The translations under genes were made by a program, and so were the position numbers. A model generated the notes under the pieces. It was not told the DNA's origin, ran no database searches, and saw only the letters and a program-made list of their open reading frames with translations. Shown one piece after another: positions 39,767 to 48,702 of a DNA stretch of 64,000 nt. Numbering within the stretch: position 1 is the stretch's first letter; each line of letters opens with the position of its first letter. The DNA is from Methylorubrum populi (GTDB lineage: Bacteria > Pseudomonadota > Alphaproteobacteria > Rhizobiales > Beijerinckiaceae), in NCBI GenBank assembly GCA_036946625.1, contig JAQIIU010000001.1, forward strand, positions 124,001 through 188,000, given 5' to 3'.

Positions 39767-40741
39767 TCACGGTGTCATCACCGTCGCGCCGGTCGTCTGC
39801 CGCCCGGCGAGGTCGCGGTGGACCTGGGCGGCGTCGGCGAGTCTGGCGCGGGCGTGGATCGGGATCTTCACCGCCCCGCTCGCCACGGCCTCGAACAGCT
39901 CGGCGGCGTTGGCGTCGAGGCTCTCGCGGGTGGCGATGTGGGTGAACAGGGTCGGGCGGGTGGCGTAGAGCGAGCCCTTGGCGGCGAGGATGCCGATGTC
40001 GAAGGCTTCGATCGGGCCGGAGGCCGAGCCGAAGCTCGCGAAGATGCCGAAGGGCGCGAGGCAGTCGAGGGAGGCGGGGAAGGTCGCCCTGCCGACGCCG
40101 TCATAGACCACCGGCACACCCTTGCCCCCCGTGATCTCCCGCACGCGGGCGGCAAAATCCTCGTCGCGGTAGAGGATGACGTGGTCGCAGCCGTGCGCGC
40201 GGGCGAGCTCCGCCTTCTCGGCCGAGCCGACGGTGCCGATCACCGTGGCGCCGAGATGCTTGGCCCATTGCGTGGCGATGAGGCCGACGCCGCCGGCGGC
40301 GGCGTGGAACAGGATCGTGTCGCCGGGCTGCACCCGGTAGGTCCGGCGCAGCAGGTACTGCGCGGTGAGGCCTTTCAGCATCATCGCCGCGGCGGTCTCG
40401 TCGGAGATGGCGTCGGGCACGTGGACGACGCCCTTGGTGTCGACCACGACCTCCTCGGCATAGGTGCCGGTGGCGCCGGCATAGGCCACGCGCTCGCCGA
40501 GGCGGAAATCGGAGACGCCCTCGCCGAGCGCATCGACCACGCCCGCGCCCTCCTTGCCGAGGGTGAAGGGGAGCGAGGGCGCCTTGTAGGCGCCGGAGCG
40601 GAAGTAGATGTCGATGAAGTTGACGCCGATGGCGGTCTGGCGGACGCGGATCTGGCCGGGGCCCGGATCGGCCGAGGGGACGTCCTCGTAGACCATCGCC
40701 TCCGGCCCGCCGTACTCGTGCACCCGGATCGCCTTCGGCAT
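39767..40741 (-). CDS. NADPH:quinone oxidoreductase, zeta-crystallin type
   Basis: 324 residues from the ATG at 40741. Zinc-free medium-chain dehydrogenase: KAIRVHEYGGPEAMVYEDVP, the NFIDIYFRSGAYK segment typical of quinone reductases, LGKEGAGVVDALGEGV, the NADPH-binding loop HAAAGGVGLIATQWAKHLGA and VYDGVGRATFPASLDCL. It reduces quinones or enals with NADPH in the cytoplasm. Not in an obvious operon. Confidence 0.92.
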   Translation of the reverse strand: MPKAIRVHEYGGPEAMVYEDVPSADPGPGQIRVRQTAIGVNFIDIYFRSGAYKAPSLPFTLGKEGAGVVDALGEGVSDFRLGERVAYAGATGTYAEEVVVDTKGVVHVPDAISDETAAAMMLKGLTAQYLLRRTYRVQPGDTILFHAAAGGVGLIATQWAKHLGATVIGTVGSAEKAELARAHGCDHVILYRDEDFAARVREITGGKGVPVVYDGVGRATFPASLDCLAPFGIFASFGSASGPIEAFDIGILAAKGSLYATRPTLFTHIATRESLDANAAELFEAVASGAVKIPIHARARLADAAQVHRDLAGRQTTGATVMTP

Positions 40742-40871
40742 CGCGTCCTCCCGCTCGGTCCCGACCTCTTCGGATAGGACGCGAGATATCGGGCCGGTGC
40801 GGGCCGGCAAGTGTCAGGCGGCACCTTGCCCGGATTTCTCGGAACGGTTCGCGCCGGCCGCGCGGAGCGCC

Positions 40872-41099
40872 CTACCCTTCCCGTACGGCGACCTGCATGC
40901 CGGTGCCGGACAGGCAGCGCTCGATGCGCTGGGTCAGTTCCGGGGTCAGGGCCCGCACCTGGACATGCAGGGTGCCGGTATCCTCGGGGCGGACGCTGAT
41001 CCGGTAGCGCAGCCCCTCGTCCTCCATCTGCCGCAGCAGGTTGGTGCTCGCGGTCGTCATCGCGGCGATGTGCTGATCGATCAGCTCCGACTTCATCAT
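40872..41099 (-). CDS. Small protein of unknown function, coupled to upstream small gene
   Basis: 75 residues: MMKSELIDQHIAAMTTASTN, LLRQMEDEGLRYRISVRPED, then TGTLHVQVRALTPELTQRIE and RCLSGTGMQVAVREG. A helix is followed by a predicted beta-alpha-beta segment. Its ATG overlaps the stop of the preceding 67-residue gene (ATGA), strong evidence that both are translated. Family not recognised. Confidence 0.65.
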   Translation of the reverse strand: MMKSELIDQHIAAMTTASTNLLRQMEDEGLRYRISVRPEDTGTLHVQVRALTPELTQRIERCLSGTGMQVAVREG

Positions 41100-41299
41100 C
41101 CGCGGCTGCCCTCCCCGCCGGTTCCGTCGCCGCGCCGCGCGGCACCATGCCGGCTCGCCTCGCCCTCGCGCCGCTGCCGGGCGCTCTGGACCGGAGGAAA
41201 AAGACGGGCGAGCCCCTGCGCGACGCCCGTGAGCACGGGGTCGAGGGGGCCGGACCGCGCCGGCTCGGTCTCGGGCCGCGAGGTGATGAAGGTCTTCAT
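41096..41299 (-). CDS. Small basic protein of unknown function
   Basis: 67 residues: MKTFITSRPETEPARSGPLD, PVLTGVAQGLARLFPPVQSA, RQRREGEASRHGAARRGDGT, ending GGEGSRG. The C-terminal half is Arg/Gly-rich and probably disordered. It is the first gene of a two-gene unit; its stop overlaps the next start by four bases. An AT-richer promoter-like region with ACATAGGTTGGCAATGCC lies upstream at about 41370. Confidence 0.55.
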   Translation of the reverse strand: MKTFITSRPETEPARSGPLDPVLTGVAQGLARLFPPVQSARQRREGEASRHGAARRGDGTGGEGSRG

Positions 41300-41565
41300 G
41301 TCGAACGCCCCCTCAGACGTCGATGGCCGGTGTGATCCGCGGGCGTCGCGACGAGAGCGCGCACCCCATAACATAGGTTGGCAATGCCGGACGATGGATT
41401 TGGTTTCATTCCGGCCCGACACCGCTGCCTCCGATTCCTTCGCCACCCTTGACCGCGCACGCACGGCGCCTCTGTAGGAAGGAGGGAGACCGCAGCCGTC
41501 TTCCAACCTCTCCTGCTCCCCTCGCGCGCGCGCCGTGTCGCGGTGTCCCGAAGGAGTCTCCCGTC

Positions 41566-42807
41566 GTGACGGTCCCGGTGCAGACGTCCTCCTCCCGTAC
41601 CGCCCCCGCGGGGGCGCCGCCGCGCTTCGAGGTGGCGGTGGTGGGAGCCGGAGCGGCCGGGCTCGCCGCCGCCCTGGCGCTCGCCCGCGACGGCGTGGCC
41701 ACGGCGCTGGTCGGACGCCACGCCCCCGTCGCCGACGGGCGCACCGTGGCGCTGCTCGACGGCTCGGTGCGCTTCCTGACGGTGCTCGGGGCATGGTCCG
41801 AGATCGCGCCGCACGCGAGCCCGCTGGCCGAGCTTCAGATCGTCGACGACACCGGCAGCCTGTTCCGCCCGCCGCCCGCCCGCTTCTCGGCCGCCGAGAT
41901 CGGCCTCGACGCCTTCGGCTGGAACGTCGAGAGCGCCCGCCTCGTCGAGACCCTGCGAGGCCAGGCCCGCACCACCCCGAGCCTCACCCTGTTCGAGGCG
42001 GATTCGGCCGGGATGCGGATCGAGGGCGAGGCCGCGGTGCTGGATCTGGAGGATGGGCGCAGCCTGGAGGCGGGGCTCGTCGTCGGCGCCGACGGGGCGC
42101 GCTCGCCCCTGCGCGCGGCTTCGGGTTTGCGCACCCGCGAATGGACCTACCCGCAGGCGGCGCTGACGACGCTGCTCGCCCACGAGCGGCCGCACCGGGA
42201 CGTCTCGACCGAGTTCCACACCCGCAACGGCCCCTTCACCCTGGTGCCCCTGCCCGGCGGCCACCGCTCCAGCCTCGTCTGGGTCACGGCGGAGCGGGCG
42301 GCCAAGCGCCTCGCGGGGCTCGACGACCGCGACCTCGCCGCGGCGGTGGAGCATCGGGCCCGCTCGATGCTGGGCGCCATGCGGATCGACGGTCCCCGGG
42401 GGCTCGTGCCGATGCGCGGGCTCTCGGTGGCGAGCCCGGTGGCCGGGCGCCTCGCCCTGATCGGCGAGGCCGCCCACGTCTTCCCGCCGATCGGGGCGCA
42501 GGGGCTGAATCTCGGCCTGCGCGACGCGGCGGCCCTGCGCGACGCGGTGTTTTCCGCCCGTGAGGCCAATCGCGATCCGGGGGCGCCGGCCTCGCTCGCG
42601 GGCTTCGGCCGGGCGCGGGGCGTCGATGCGCGGCTGCGGGGCGCGGCGGTCGATTGGCTCAACCGCTCGCTGCTCACCGACTTTCTGGCCGTCGATGCCG
42701 CGAGGGGCCTCGGGCTGATCGCGCTCGCGGCGATTTCACCGCTGCGGCGCCTCGTGATGCGCGAGGGCGTCCAGCCCCGGCTCGGCGCACCGAGCCTGAT
42801 GCGCTGA
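41566..42807 (+). CDS. UbiH/UbiF/Coq6-type FAD-dependent hydroxylase
   Basis: 413 residues from the GTG at 41566, with the ribosome site AAGGAG ten bases upstream. The FAD-binding fold is shown by FEVAVVGAGAAGLAAALALA, the DG motif by VVGADGARSPLRAASGL, and the family signature by LIGEAAHVFPPIGAQGLNLG with LRDAAALRDAV. This group hydroxylates the ubiquinone ring. Which position cannot be told, and other substrates are possible. The frame is open from 41449 but the upstream part lacks family similarity. Confidence 0.85.
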   Translation: MTVPVQTSSSRTAPAGAPPRFEVAVVGAGAAGLAAALALARDGVATALVGRHAPVADGRTVALLDGSVRFLTVLGAWSEIAPHASPLAELQIVDDTGSLFRPPPARFSAAEIGLDAFGWNVESARLVETLRGQARTTPSLTLFEADSAGMRIEGEAAVLDLEDGRSLEAGLVVGADGARSPLRAASGLRTREWTYPQAALTTLLAHERPHRDVSTEFHTRNGPFTLVPLPGGHRSSLVWVTAERAAKRLAGLDDRDLAAAVEHRARSMLGAMRIDGPRGLVPMRGLSVASPVAGRLALIGEAAHVFPPIGAQGLNLGLRDAAALRDAVFSAREANRDPGAPASLAGFGRARGVDARLRGAAVDWLNRSLLTDFLAVDAARGLGLIALAAISPLRRLVMREGVQPRLGAPSLMR

Positions 42808-42829
42808 ATTTTTTGGGAAGGGCGGGGTC

Positions 42830-43000
42830 TGATACGCCATCCGGTTGCTGACTTCGGCCTGTCCTGCGTCATCGCGAGGCGAAGCCGTGGCGATCCAGGG
42901 CGCGCCCTTTCCGGACCTGTCGCGCCCTGGATCGCTTCGCGGCCGCTCGCGAGGACGGAGGGGGGCCAAACCCGAAGCGATCAATCGGAAACGGTATGAC
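42830..43000 (+). repeat. Family A MITE-like repeat, copy 3
   Basis: Full-length copy: TGATACGCCATCCGGTTGCT on the left, CAATCGGAAACGGTATGAC on the right. The interior is nearly the same as copy 1 at 17316 (CGTCATCGCGAGGCGAAGCC, GGATCGCTTCGCGGCCGCTC). The imperfect inverted ends are best seen here: TGATACGCCATCCGGTTG against the reverse complement TCATACCGTTTCCGATTG. Confidence 0.75.
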
Positions 43001-43025
43001 AGGCGCGCGGCCGAACCCCGAAAAA

Positions 43026-43478
43026 TCACAAAAAATCGCCGTAGAGGTCGACCGTCTCGAAGCCGCGCGGGGCCAGCCGCTCGGCGAGCACGCGGCGGTG
43101 GCAGCGGGCCGGGTCGCGCTCGAAGCAGAGCAGGCAGACCGGTTGCCGCGCGGCCAGCTCCGCCAGGGCGTCGAGGGCGAGATCGCCATCGGCGGTGTCG
43201 AGCACCGCCTCGCAGTAGATCCGGCGCATCAGCCCGGCATCGTGGGCGCGGGCCGCCTCGCGGCCGGATTTGGGCGTACCCAGCCCCCGGTAGTGCTCGT
43301 AGCCGAGGCCGGCCCCGGTCAGTCCCGCCTTGAGCGCGCCCTTCGAGAAGCCGCGCTTGCGCGAATTGGCCACCGCCCGCACGTCGGCGAGGACGGCGAC
43401 CCCGGCCTCCTTCAGCGCCGCGTGCAGGCGCTCCGGCGTCAGGCCTTCGTAGCCGATGGTAAACAGGGTCTTGCGCAT
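43026..43478 (-). CDS. DUF488 family protein
   Basis: 150 residues from the ATG at 43478: LFTIGYEGLTPERLHAALKE, VLADVRAVANSRKRGFSKGA, YEHYRGLGTPKSGRE and the C-terminal CLLCFERDPARCHRRVLAER. These are the typical DUF488 motifs (TIGYEG, DVR..P.SR, L.C.E.....CHR). Function unknown; the Cys/His pair suggests metal or nucleotide binding. It is monocistronic between repeat A3 and the divergent lysozyme gene. Confidence 0.88.
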   Translation of the reverse strand: MRKTLFTIGYEGLTPERLHAALKEAGVAVLADVRAVANSRKRGFSKGALKAGLTGAGLGYEHYRGLGTPKSGREAARAHDAGLMRRIYCEAVLDTADGDLALDALAELAARQPVCLLCFERDPARCHRRVLAERLAPRGFETVDLYGDFL

Positions 43479-43621
43479 CGCGGTCTCGGGGAAAATCCAG
43501 GATCGGCAACGTTTTAGGGCGAGGCCGCGCGGCCGTCGAACCGATCCGGCCGCGTCCATGTGCCTGTGATGCAACGCCTTCCGGAATTCTGCCGCAATGC
43601 CGGCAAAGTCCTGTTAACCGG

Positions 43622-44527
43622 ATGAAGGGCATCGAATACCCATTGAAGTCGCACGCGAGAAGTGGCGGGCCATCGATGTCGCTGGACACCGGGATTTCCT
43701 TGAGCCTCGCGCCGGCTTCCCGCGGATGGCTGAAGCGCGGGCTCGCCGCCCTGATGCTCTCCGGCCTCGCGGCCTGCGCCTCGCAGAACGACTTCTATCC
43801 CACCAAGGGCGACGCCAAGCCCCATCCCGGCGTGGCGCGGGCGAAGCAGCACCCGATCCAGGGCATCGACATCTCGAAGTGGCAGGGGCCGATCAACTGG
43901 GCCTCCGTCAAGGGCTCCGGCACGCAGTTCGCCTTCATCAAGGCGACGGAGGGCGGGGACCATGTCGACGAGCGCTTCCGCGAGAACTGGGACGGGGCGG
44001 GCCGGGCCGGCGTGCCGCGCGGCGCCTACCACTTCGTGTTCTGGTGCCGCTCGGCCGAGGACCAGATGGCGTGGTTCAAGCGCAACGTCCCGAACGATCC
44101 GACCGCCCTGCCCCCGGTGCTCGACGTGGAGTGGAACGGCCACTCGGCCAAGTGCCCGAAGAAGCTGCCCAAGGCCCAGGCGCTGGCGATGATCCAGTTC
44201 ATGCTGGACGAGATGGAGAGCTACACGGGCAAGCGGCCGATCATCTACACGGACATCACCTTCCACAAGGACGTGCTCGAGAACGAGCTGCCCGACTACC
44301 CCCACTGGGTCCGCTCCACGGCGGCCGAACCCGAGCAGCGCTTCGCCAACCGCAAGTGGATGCTCTGGCAGTTCACCTCGACGGGCCGCGTGCCCGGCGT
44401 GCGCGGCGACGTGGACCGCAACGCCTTCTACGGCAGCCCGACCGAGTGGGCCTCGTTCCTGGCGACCGACTGCGACCCGCGGGAGCATCGGCGCCTGTCG
44501 AGCCAGGGGCTGTGCACCGGCAAGTGA
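43622..44527 (+). CDS. GH25 family lysozyme, lipoprotein
   Basis: Peptidoglycan hydrolase of glycoside hydrolase family 25. The 301-residue frame contains a lipobox-type signal, RGLAALMLSGLAACAS, so the mature protein is probably lipid-anchored through that Cys. Catalytic features: GIDISKWQGPINWASVKGSG, FAFIKATEGGDHVDERFREN, PRGAYHFVFWC, LPPVLDVEWNGH (the Asp/Glu pair) and WQFTSTGRVPGVRGDVDRN. Start at 43622, or at 43676 (MSLDTG), which leaves a shorter pre-signal part. Confidence 0.9.
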   Translation: MKGIEYPLKSHARSGGPSMSLDTGISLSLAPASRGWLKRGLAALMLSGLAACASQNDFYPTKGDAKPHPGVARAKQHPIQGIDISKWQGPINWASVKGSGTQFAFIKATEGGDHVDERFRENWDGAGRAGVPRGAYHFVFWCRSAEDQMAWFKRNVPNDPTALPPVLDVEWNGHSAKCPKKLPKAQALAMIQFMLDEMESYTGKRPIIYTDITFHKDVLENELPDYPHWVRSTAAEPEQRFANRKWMLWQFTSTGRVPGVRGDVDRNAFYGSPTEWASFLATDCDPREHRRLSSQGLCTGK

Positions 44528-44812
44528 CGACCGAAGCCGCGCCTCGTGTCGGCGCGAGGCGCACGGCACGTGTCCCCCAAGTCGATCGTGTCATAGGATG
44601 TGTTGCTTTTTTGTCTGACCTCATACAGGCTTGCGGAACGACTTGATCACGGATCGGATTTTTTCGTTTTCGATCGCGGATATGTATACTTGTAGACAGA
44701 CTATGCGTTCGGCTTTGCGCTAGAGGCTCACCCCGAAAGATGGCCGCCGGCCTAGGCACGGGTCGATGCGTCGGAGGCCGCGCAAACCGATACGACGGAT
44801 TTCGAGCCTTCC
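44528..44812. promoter_or_regulatory. AT-rich regulatory region upstream of the Crp-type gene
   Basis: About 285 bases clearly poorer in GC than the rest of the window, including TGTTGCTTTTTTGTCTGACC and GGATTTTTTCGTTTTCGATC. GATATGTATACTTGTAGACA near 44680 includes the perfect palindrome GTATAC. The end, GGCTCACCCCGAAAGATGGC at 44726-44745, is a partial copy of the repeat at 21203. A promoter for the regulator gene is expected here, but its exact elements are not assigned. Confidence 0.5.
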
Positions 44813-45574
44813 ATGCCTTCGGCCTCAGAGTGCTGCTTCGAAGGCAACCTGCTGCTGAACTGCCTGAGCCCCGGGGATCGCTCCCTGCTCCTGCCCTTCA
44901 TGGAGCGGTTCGCGTACCAGCGCGGCGAGACGCTGTTCGCCGCCGGCCGCGAGGTGGACTTCATCAGCTTTCCCCTCGAACAGACCGTGATCACCCTGGT
45001 GATCTCGATGATCGACGGACGCAGCGCCGAGACCGCCACGATCGGCCGCGAGGGCGCGGCGGGCGGTGTCGTCAGCAACGGCGGCCTGCCCGCCTCGACG
45101 CATGCCCTGATCCAGATCGGCGGCCCGGTCCTGCGGATGGAATCGGTGCGGCTGCAGGAGGCCAAGCGGCAGTCGGAATCCCTGCGCAACCTGTTCACCC
45201 GCTACTCCGACTGCCTGCTGGCGCAGGTGCTGCAATCGGTGGCCTGCAACGCCCTGCACCCGATCGAGGAGCGCTGCCTGCGCTGGCTCCTGACCCTGCA
45301 GGACCGGCTCGACAGCGACGTGCTGCCGATCACCCAGGAGGCGCTCGCGGCGATGCTCGGCGTGCAGCGCACCTACCTCACCCGCATCCTGCGGATGCTC
45401 CAGCAGCAGGGCCTGATCGAGGTCGGGCGCGGGCGCATCACCATCCTCAGCCGGGTGGCGATCGAGGAGGTCGCCTGCGAGTGCCATGCTTGCGTGAAGC
45501 GCCATTTCGAGACCGTGCTCGGCGCGGTCTACAGCCCGAGCGGTCGCCTCGTCGCGATCGAGCCGCCGGATTGA
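44813..45574 (+). CDS. Crp/Fnr family transcription regulator
   Basis: 253 residues. The N-terminal cyclic-nucleotide-binding-like barrel includes LSPGDRSLLLPFMERFAYQR, GETLFAAGREVDFISFPLEQ and IGREGAAGGVVS. A dimer helix follows, then a winged helix: ITQEALAAMLGVQRTYLTRI with LRMLQQQGLIEVGRGRITIL. The barrel lacks the usual cAMP-binding RxS and there is no N-terminal cysteine cluster for an iron-sulfur centre, so the ligand is unknown. This subgroup is common in Methylobacterium and rhizobia. A sensor kinase gene follows 230 bases downstream. Confidence 0.9.
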   Translation: MPSASECCFEGNLLLNCLSPGDRSLLLPFMERFAYQRGETLFAAGREVDFISFPLEQTVITLVISMIDGRSAETATIGREGAAGGVVSNGGLPASTHALIQIGGPVLRMESVRLQEAKRQSESLRNLFTRYSDCLLAQVLQSVACNALHPIEERCLRWLLTLQDRLDSDVLPITQEALAAMLGVQRTYLTRILRMLQQQGLIEVGRGRITILSRVAIEEVACECHACVKRHFETVLGAVYSPSGRLVAIEPPD

Positions 45575-45807
45575 CGCCGGGCGGCCGTCACCGTGACCCC
45601 TCGCCGATCGCCCCCGCACGATGAGACGTGCCTCGCCGAGCGCACGGCCCCCGTCCCGCGGACCGGCCGCGTGCGGAGGCACGGCGTCTCCGCAGGGCGT
45701 CTTGTGCGGGACATGTCGGCGATGCACCATCGCGGCAGTCCGGACGATGGACCGCTGCCGGCGGCCTCCGAGGGCCGCCTCGATCATCCGGCTTGCCGGG
45801 CCCGTCC

Positions 45808-48543
45808 ATGAGCCGACCGTCCGACGATCGCGCATCGCCCCGTGAGGCCGAGCGGCTGGCCGCCCTGGCCCGCTACGGCCCCTTCGACACGCCGCCTCAA
45901 GGCGCACTCGAAGGCGCGTTCGACGATGCCGTGGCGCTGGCCGTGCAGCTCTGCACCGCGCGGCTCGCCTTCGTCGGCCTGGCCGCCGGCGAAGGGCCGT
46001 GGATCGAGGCCGGCCTCGGCCGCTCGGTCGCCCGCTCGCTCCGCCGGCACACCCTGGCCGGGCGCGGCGTCCTCGTCATCCCCGATCTCGCCGACGATCC
46101 GCGCGCCCGCTCCGACGCGGCGGCGGCGGGCGCGGCGGGGATGCGCTTCTATGCCGGCGCGCCCCTGCTGGCGCCGGAGGGCGTGGCGGTCGGCGCCCTG
46201 TGCGTGCTCGACGCCGCGCCCCGGCCGGACGGTCTGAGTCTCGCGCAGGCGGCGGGCCTCGCGGCGCTCGCCCGCACGGTGATGGCGCAGCTCGAACTGC
46301 ACCGGGGCCTCGCGGCGCGAAGGACCGAGGCCGCGGCGCTGGCCGACGCCGCGCTGCACCTGCGGCTCGCCGTCGAGGCGGCCGGCGTCGGCATCTTCGA
46401 CTACGACCTCGCGGCGGGCACCCTGACCTGGGACGGACGTACCCGCGCCCTGTTCGGCGTCGGGCCGGACGAGGCCGTCACCTACGAGGGCACTTTCCTG
46501 GCGCGCCTCCACCCCGGGGACCGGGCCCGCGCCGACGCCGCCGTGCGGGCGGCCCTGGACCCCGCCGGCTCCGGCCTGTTCGACTGCACCTACCGCACGG
46601 TCGCGGGCGACGGCACCCTGCTCGCCTGGGTCGCGGCCCGCGGCACCCTCGTCGTCGAGAACGGCGCCGAGGGCGGCGTCGAAGCGAGGCGGGCGCGCCG
46701 CCTCGTCGGCACGGTGCGCGACGTCACCGCCGAGCGGACGGCCCAGGCCGCCGTGGCGGCCACGGAGGAGCGCTACCGCCTCGTCACCCGCGCCACCAAC
46801 GACGCGATCTGGGACTGGGACCTCACCACCGACCACGTGCTGTGGAACGAGGCCCTGTCCAAGACCTACGGCTGGGCGCCGGAGACGGTCGAGCCGACCG
46901 GCCGCTGGTGGCTCGCCCATGTCCATCCGGAGGATCGGGCCCGGATCGAGTCGGATCTCCGCCGCATCATCGACGGCGACGGGCACGACTGGCGCCACGA
47001 GTACCGCTTCCGCCGCGCCGACGGCTCCTACGCCGAGGTGCTCGACCGCGGATCGATGGTGCGCGGGCCCGGCGGCGTGCCGCTGCGGATGATCGGCGCC
47101 ATGCTCGACCTGACCGAGCGCAACCGCGTCGCCGCCCAGCTCCGGACGGTGGTCGAGGGCGCCAATGTCGGCATCGTCCAGATCGATCCGCGCACCCTGG
47201 TCGCGCTGGAGGCCAACGCCAAGCTCTGCGCGATCTGGGGCGCCGCGGAGGCCGACATCGTCGGGCACTCCGTCGCCAAGTGGACGCCGGAGGAGGACGC
47301 GGCCGAGCGCGACCGGCTGCACCGCCGGCTCGCGGCGGGAGAGATCGTGCGCGAGACCCTGGAGAAGCGCTACCGCCGCAAGGACGGGCGCCTGATCTGG
47401 TGCCGGGTCAACCTCGTCTCGCAGGTGCGCGGCGACGCGATCCAGACCACGGCGATGATCGAGGACATCACCGGGGAGAAGCGGGCCGAGGCGTGCCAGA
47501 AGGCGCTGATCGAGCTCGGCGACCGGCTGCGCGACGCCGCCGATCCGGCGGAGGTCTCCGCGGTCGCCGCCGCGATCCTGGGGCGGACGCTCGGCCTGTC
47601 CCGGGCGGGCTACGCGCCGCTCGGTGCGGGCGCTTCGGACGGCCCGCTCGCGTCGTTTCCGGCCGCGCTGGCACGGCTGGAGCGCGGCGAGATCCTCGCC
47701 GTGGCCGACATCGCCGCCGATCCCGGCCTCGCGCCGGACGCGGCGCGCTACGCGGCTTCCGGCACCCGCGCCCTGATCGAGGTGCCGCTGCTGCGGCGGG
47801 GCGCGCTGTTCGGCCTCGTCCGCGCCCATGCCGCCGAGACCCGGGCCTGGAGCGCGGGCGAGATCGACTTCGTCCGGGAGGTGGCCGGACGCGTCTCGGC
47901 GGCGCTTGCCCGGATCCAGGCGGAGGAGCAGCAGCGCTTCCTCAACCGCGAGCTGAGCCACCGCCTCAAGAACACCCTGACCATGGCCCAGGCCATCGCC
48001 TCGCAGACCCTGCGCAACGTCACCGACGCCGCCACGGTCAAGGACGCGCTGCTGGCCCGGCTCGTGGCGCTCGGCAAGGCGCACGACATCCTGCTCTCCG
48101 GCGAGGGCGAGGGGGCGGGGCTCGAAGCGGTGATCGCGGGGGCGCTCGCGCTCCACGACGACGGCGAGCCCGACCGCATCCGCCTGTCCGGCCCGCCGAT
48201 CGAGGTGGGGCCGAAGGCCGCCCTGTCGCTGGCGCTGATGATCCACGAGCTGGCCACCAACGCCGCCAAGTACGGCGCCTTCTCGGTGCCGGGCGGGCGC
48301 GTCGGCGTGGACTGGACGGTGTCGCGGGCGAGCGGGCCGGTCGCGGAGCCGGTGGTGACGATGGTCTGGGCCGAGAGCGGCGGCCCCCCCGTCGTGGCGC
48401 CGTCGCGAAAGGGCTTCGGGTCGCGCCTGATCGAGCGCGGGCTCTCCGGCGCGGTCGGCGGCGAGACGCGCACGACCTACGCGCCCGCGGGCGTCACCTG
48501 CCGGATCACGGCCCCGCTCGCGGGCCTTCGCGAGAGGGAGTGA
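45808..48543 (+). CDS. HWE-type hybrid sensor histidine kinase with GAF and PAS domains
   Basis: 911 residues from the ATG at 45808. Order by eye: GAF-like domain (about 20-170), three PAS domains (about 190-310, 325-450 and 455-580, with IWDWDLTTDHVLWNEALSKT and LIWCRVNLVSQVRGDAIQTT), a second GAF-like domain (about 590-710), and the kinase core. The phosphoacceptor is His718 in NRELSHRLKNTLTMAQAIAS. The ATPase part has MIHELATNAAKYGAF and GFGSRLIERGLSGAVGG, typical of the HWE family. There is no membrane segment, so it is probably a cytoplasmic sensor of light, redox or small ligands. The next gene is a receiver. Confidence 0.9.
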   Translation: MSRPSDDRASPREAERLAALARYGPFDTPPQGALEGAFDDAVALAVQLCTARLAFVGLAAGEGPWIEAGLGRSVARSLRRHTLAGRGVLVIPDLADDPRARSDAAAAGAAGMRFYAGAPLLAPEGVAVGALCVLDAAPRPDGLSLAQAAGLAALARTVMAQLELHRGLAARRTEAAALADAALHLRLAVEAAGVGIFDYDLAAGTLTWDGRTRALFGVGPDEAVTYEGTFLARLHPGDRARADAAVRAALDPAGSGLFDCTYRTVAGDGTLLAWVAARGTLVVENGAEGGVEARRARRLVGTVRDVTAERTAQAAVAATEERYRLVTRATNDAIWDWDLTTDHVLWNEALSKTYGWAPETVEPTGRWWLAHVHPEDRARIESDLRRIIDGDGHDWRHEYRFRRADGSYAEVLDRGSMVRGPGGVPLRMIGAMLDLTERNRVAAQLRTVVEGANVGIVQIDPRTLVALEANAKLCAIWGAAEADIVGHSVAKWTPEEDAAERDRLHRRLAAGEIVRETLEKRYRRKDGRLIWCRVNLVSQVRGDAIQTTAMIEDITGEKRAEACQKALIELGDRLRDAADPAEVSAVAAAILGRTLGLSRAGYAPLGAGASDGPLASFPAALARLERGEILAVADIAADPGLAPDAARYAASGTRALIEVPLLRRGALFGLVRAHAAETRAWSAGEIDFVREVAGRVSAALARIQAEEQQRFLNRELSHRLKNTLTMAQAIASQTLRNVTDAATVKDALLARLVALGKAHDILLSGEGEGAGLEAVIAGALALHDDGEPDRIRLSGPPIEVGPKAALSLALMIHELATNAAKYGAFSVPGGRVGVDWTVSRASGPVAEPVVTMVWAESGGPPVVAPSRKGFGSRLIERGLSGAVGGETRTTYAPAGVTCRITAPLAGLRERE

Positions 48544-48702
48544 TGCGCTCCCCGCCTCGATCGCGGCGAAAGCTGCGATCACCGGCCTTCCGCAGGGGCG
48601 GCCGGATGCCGGCGAAAAGCGTGCGGGCGAAAAGAGTGGGGGGGCGGGGGCAACGAACCGGCGTTTCGCCGCTTGACGGGGGGAGGCCGCCCGAGGAACG
48701 CC

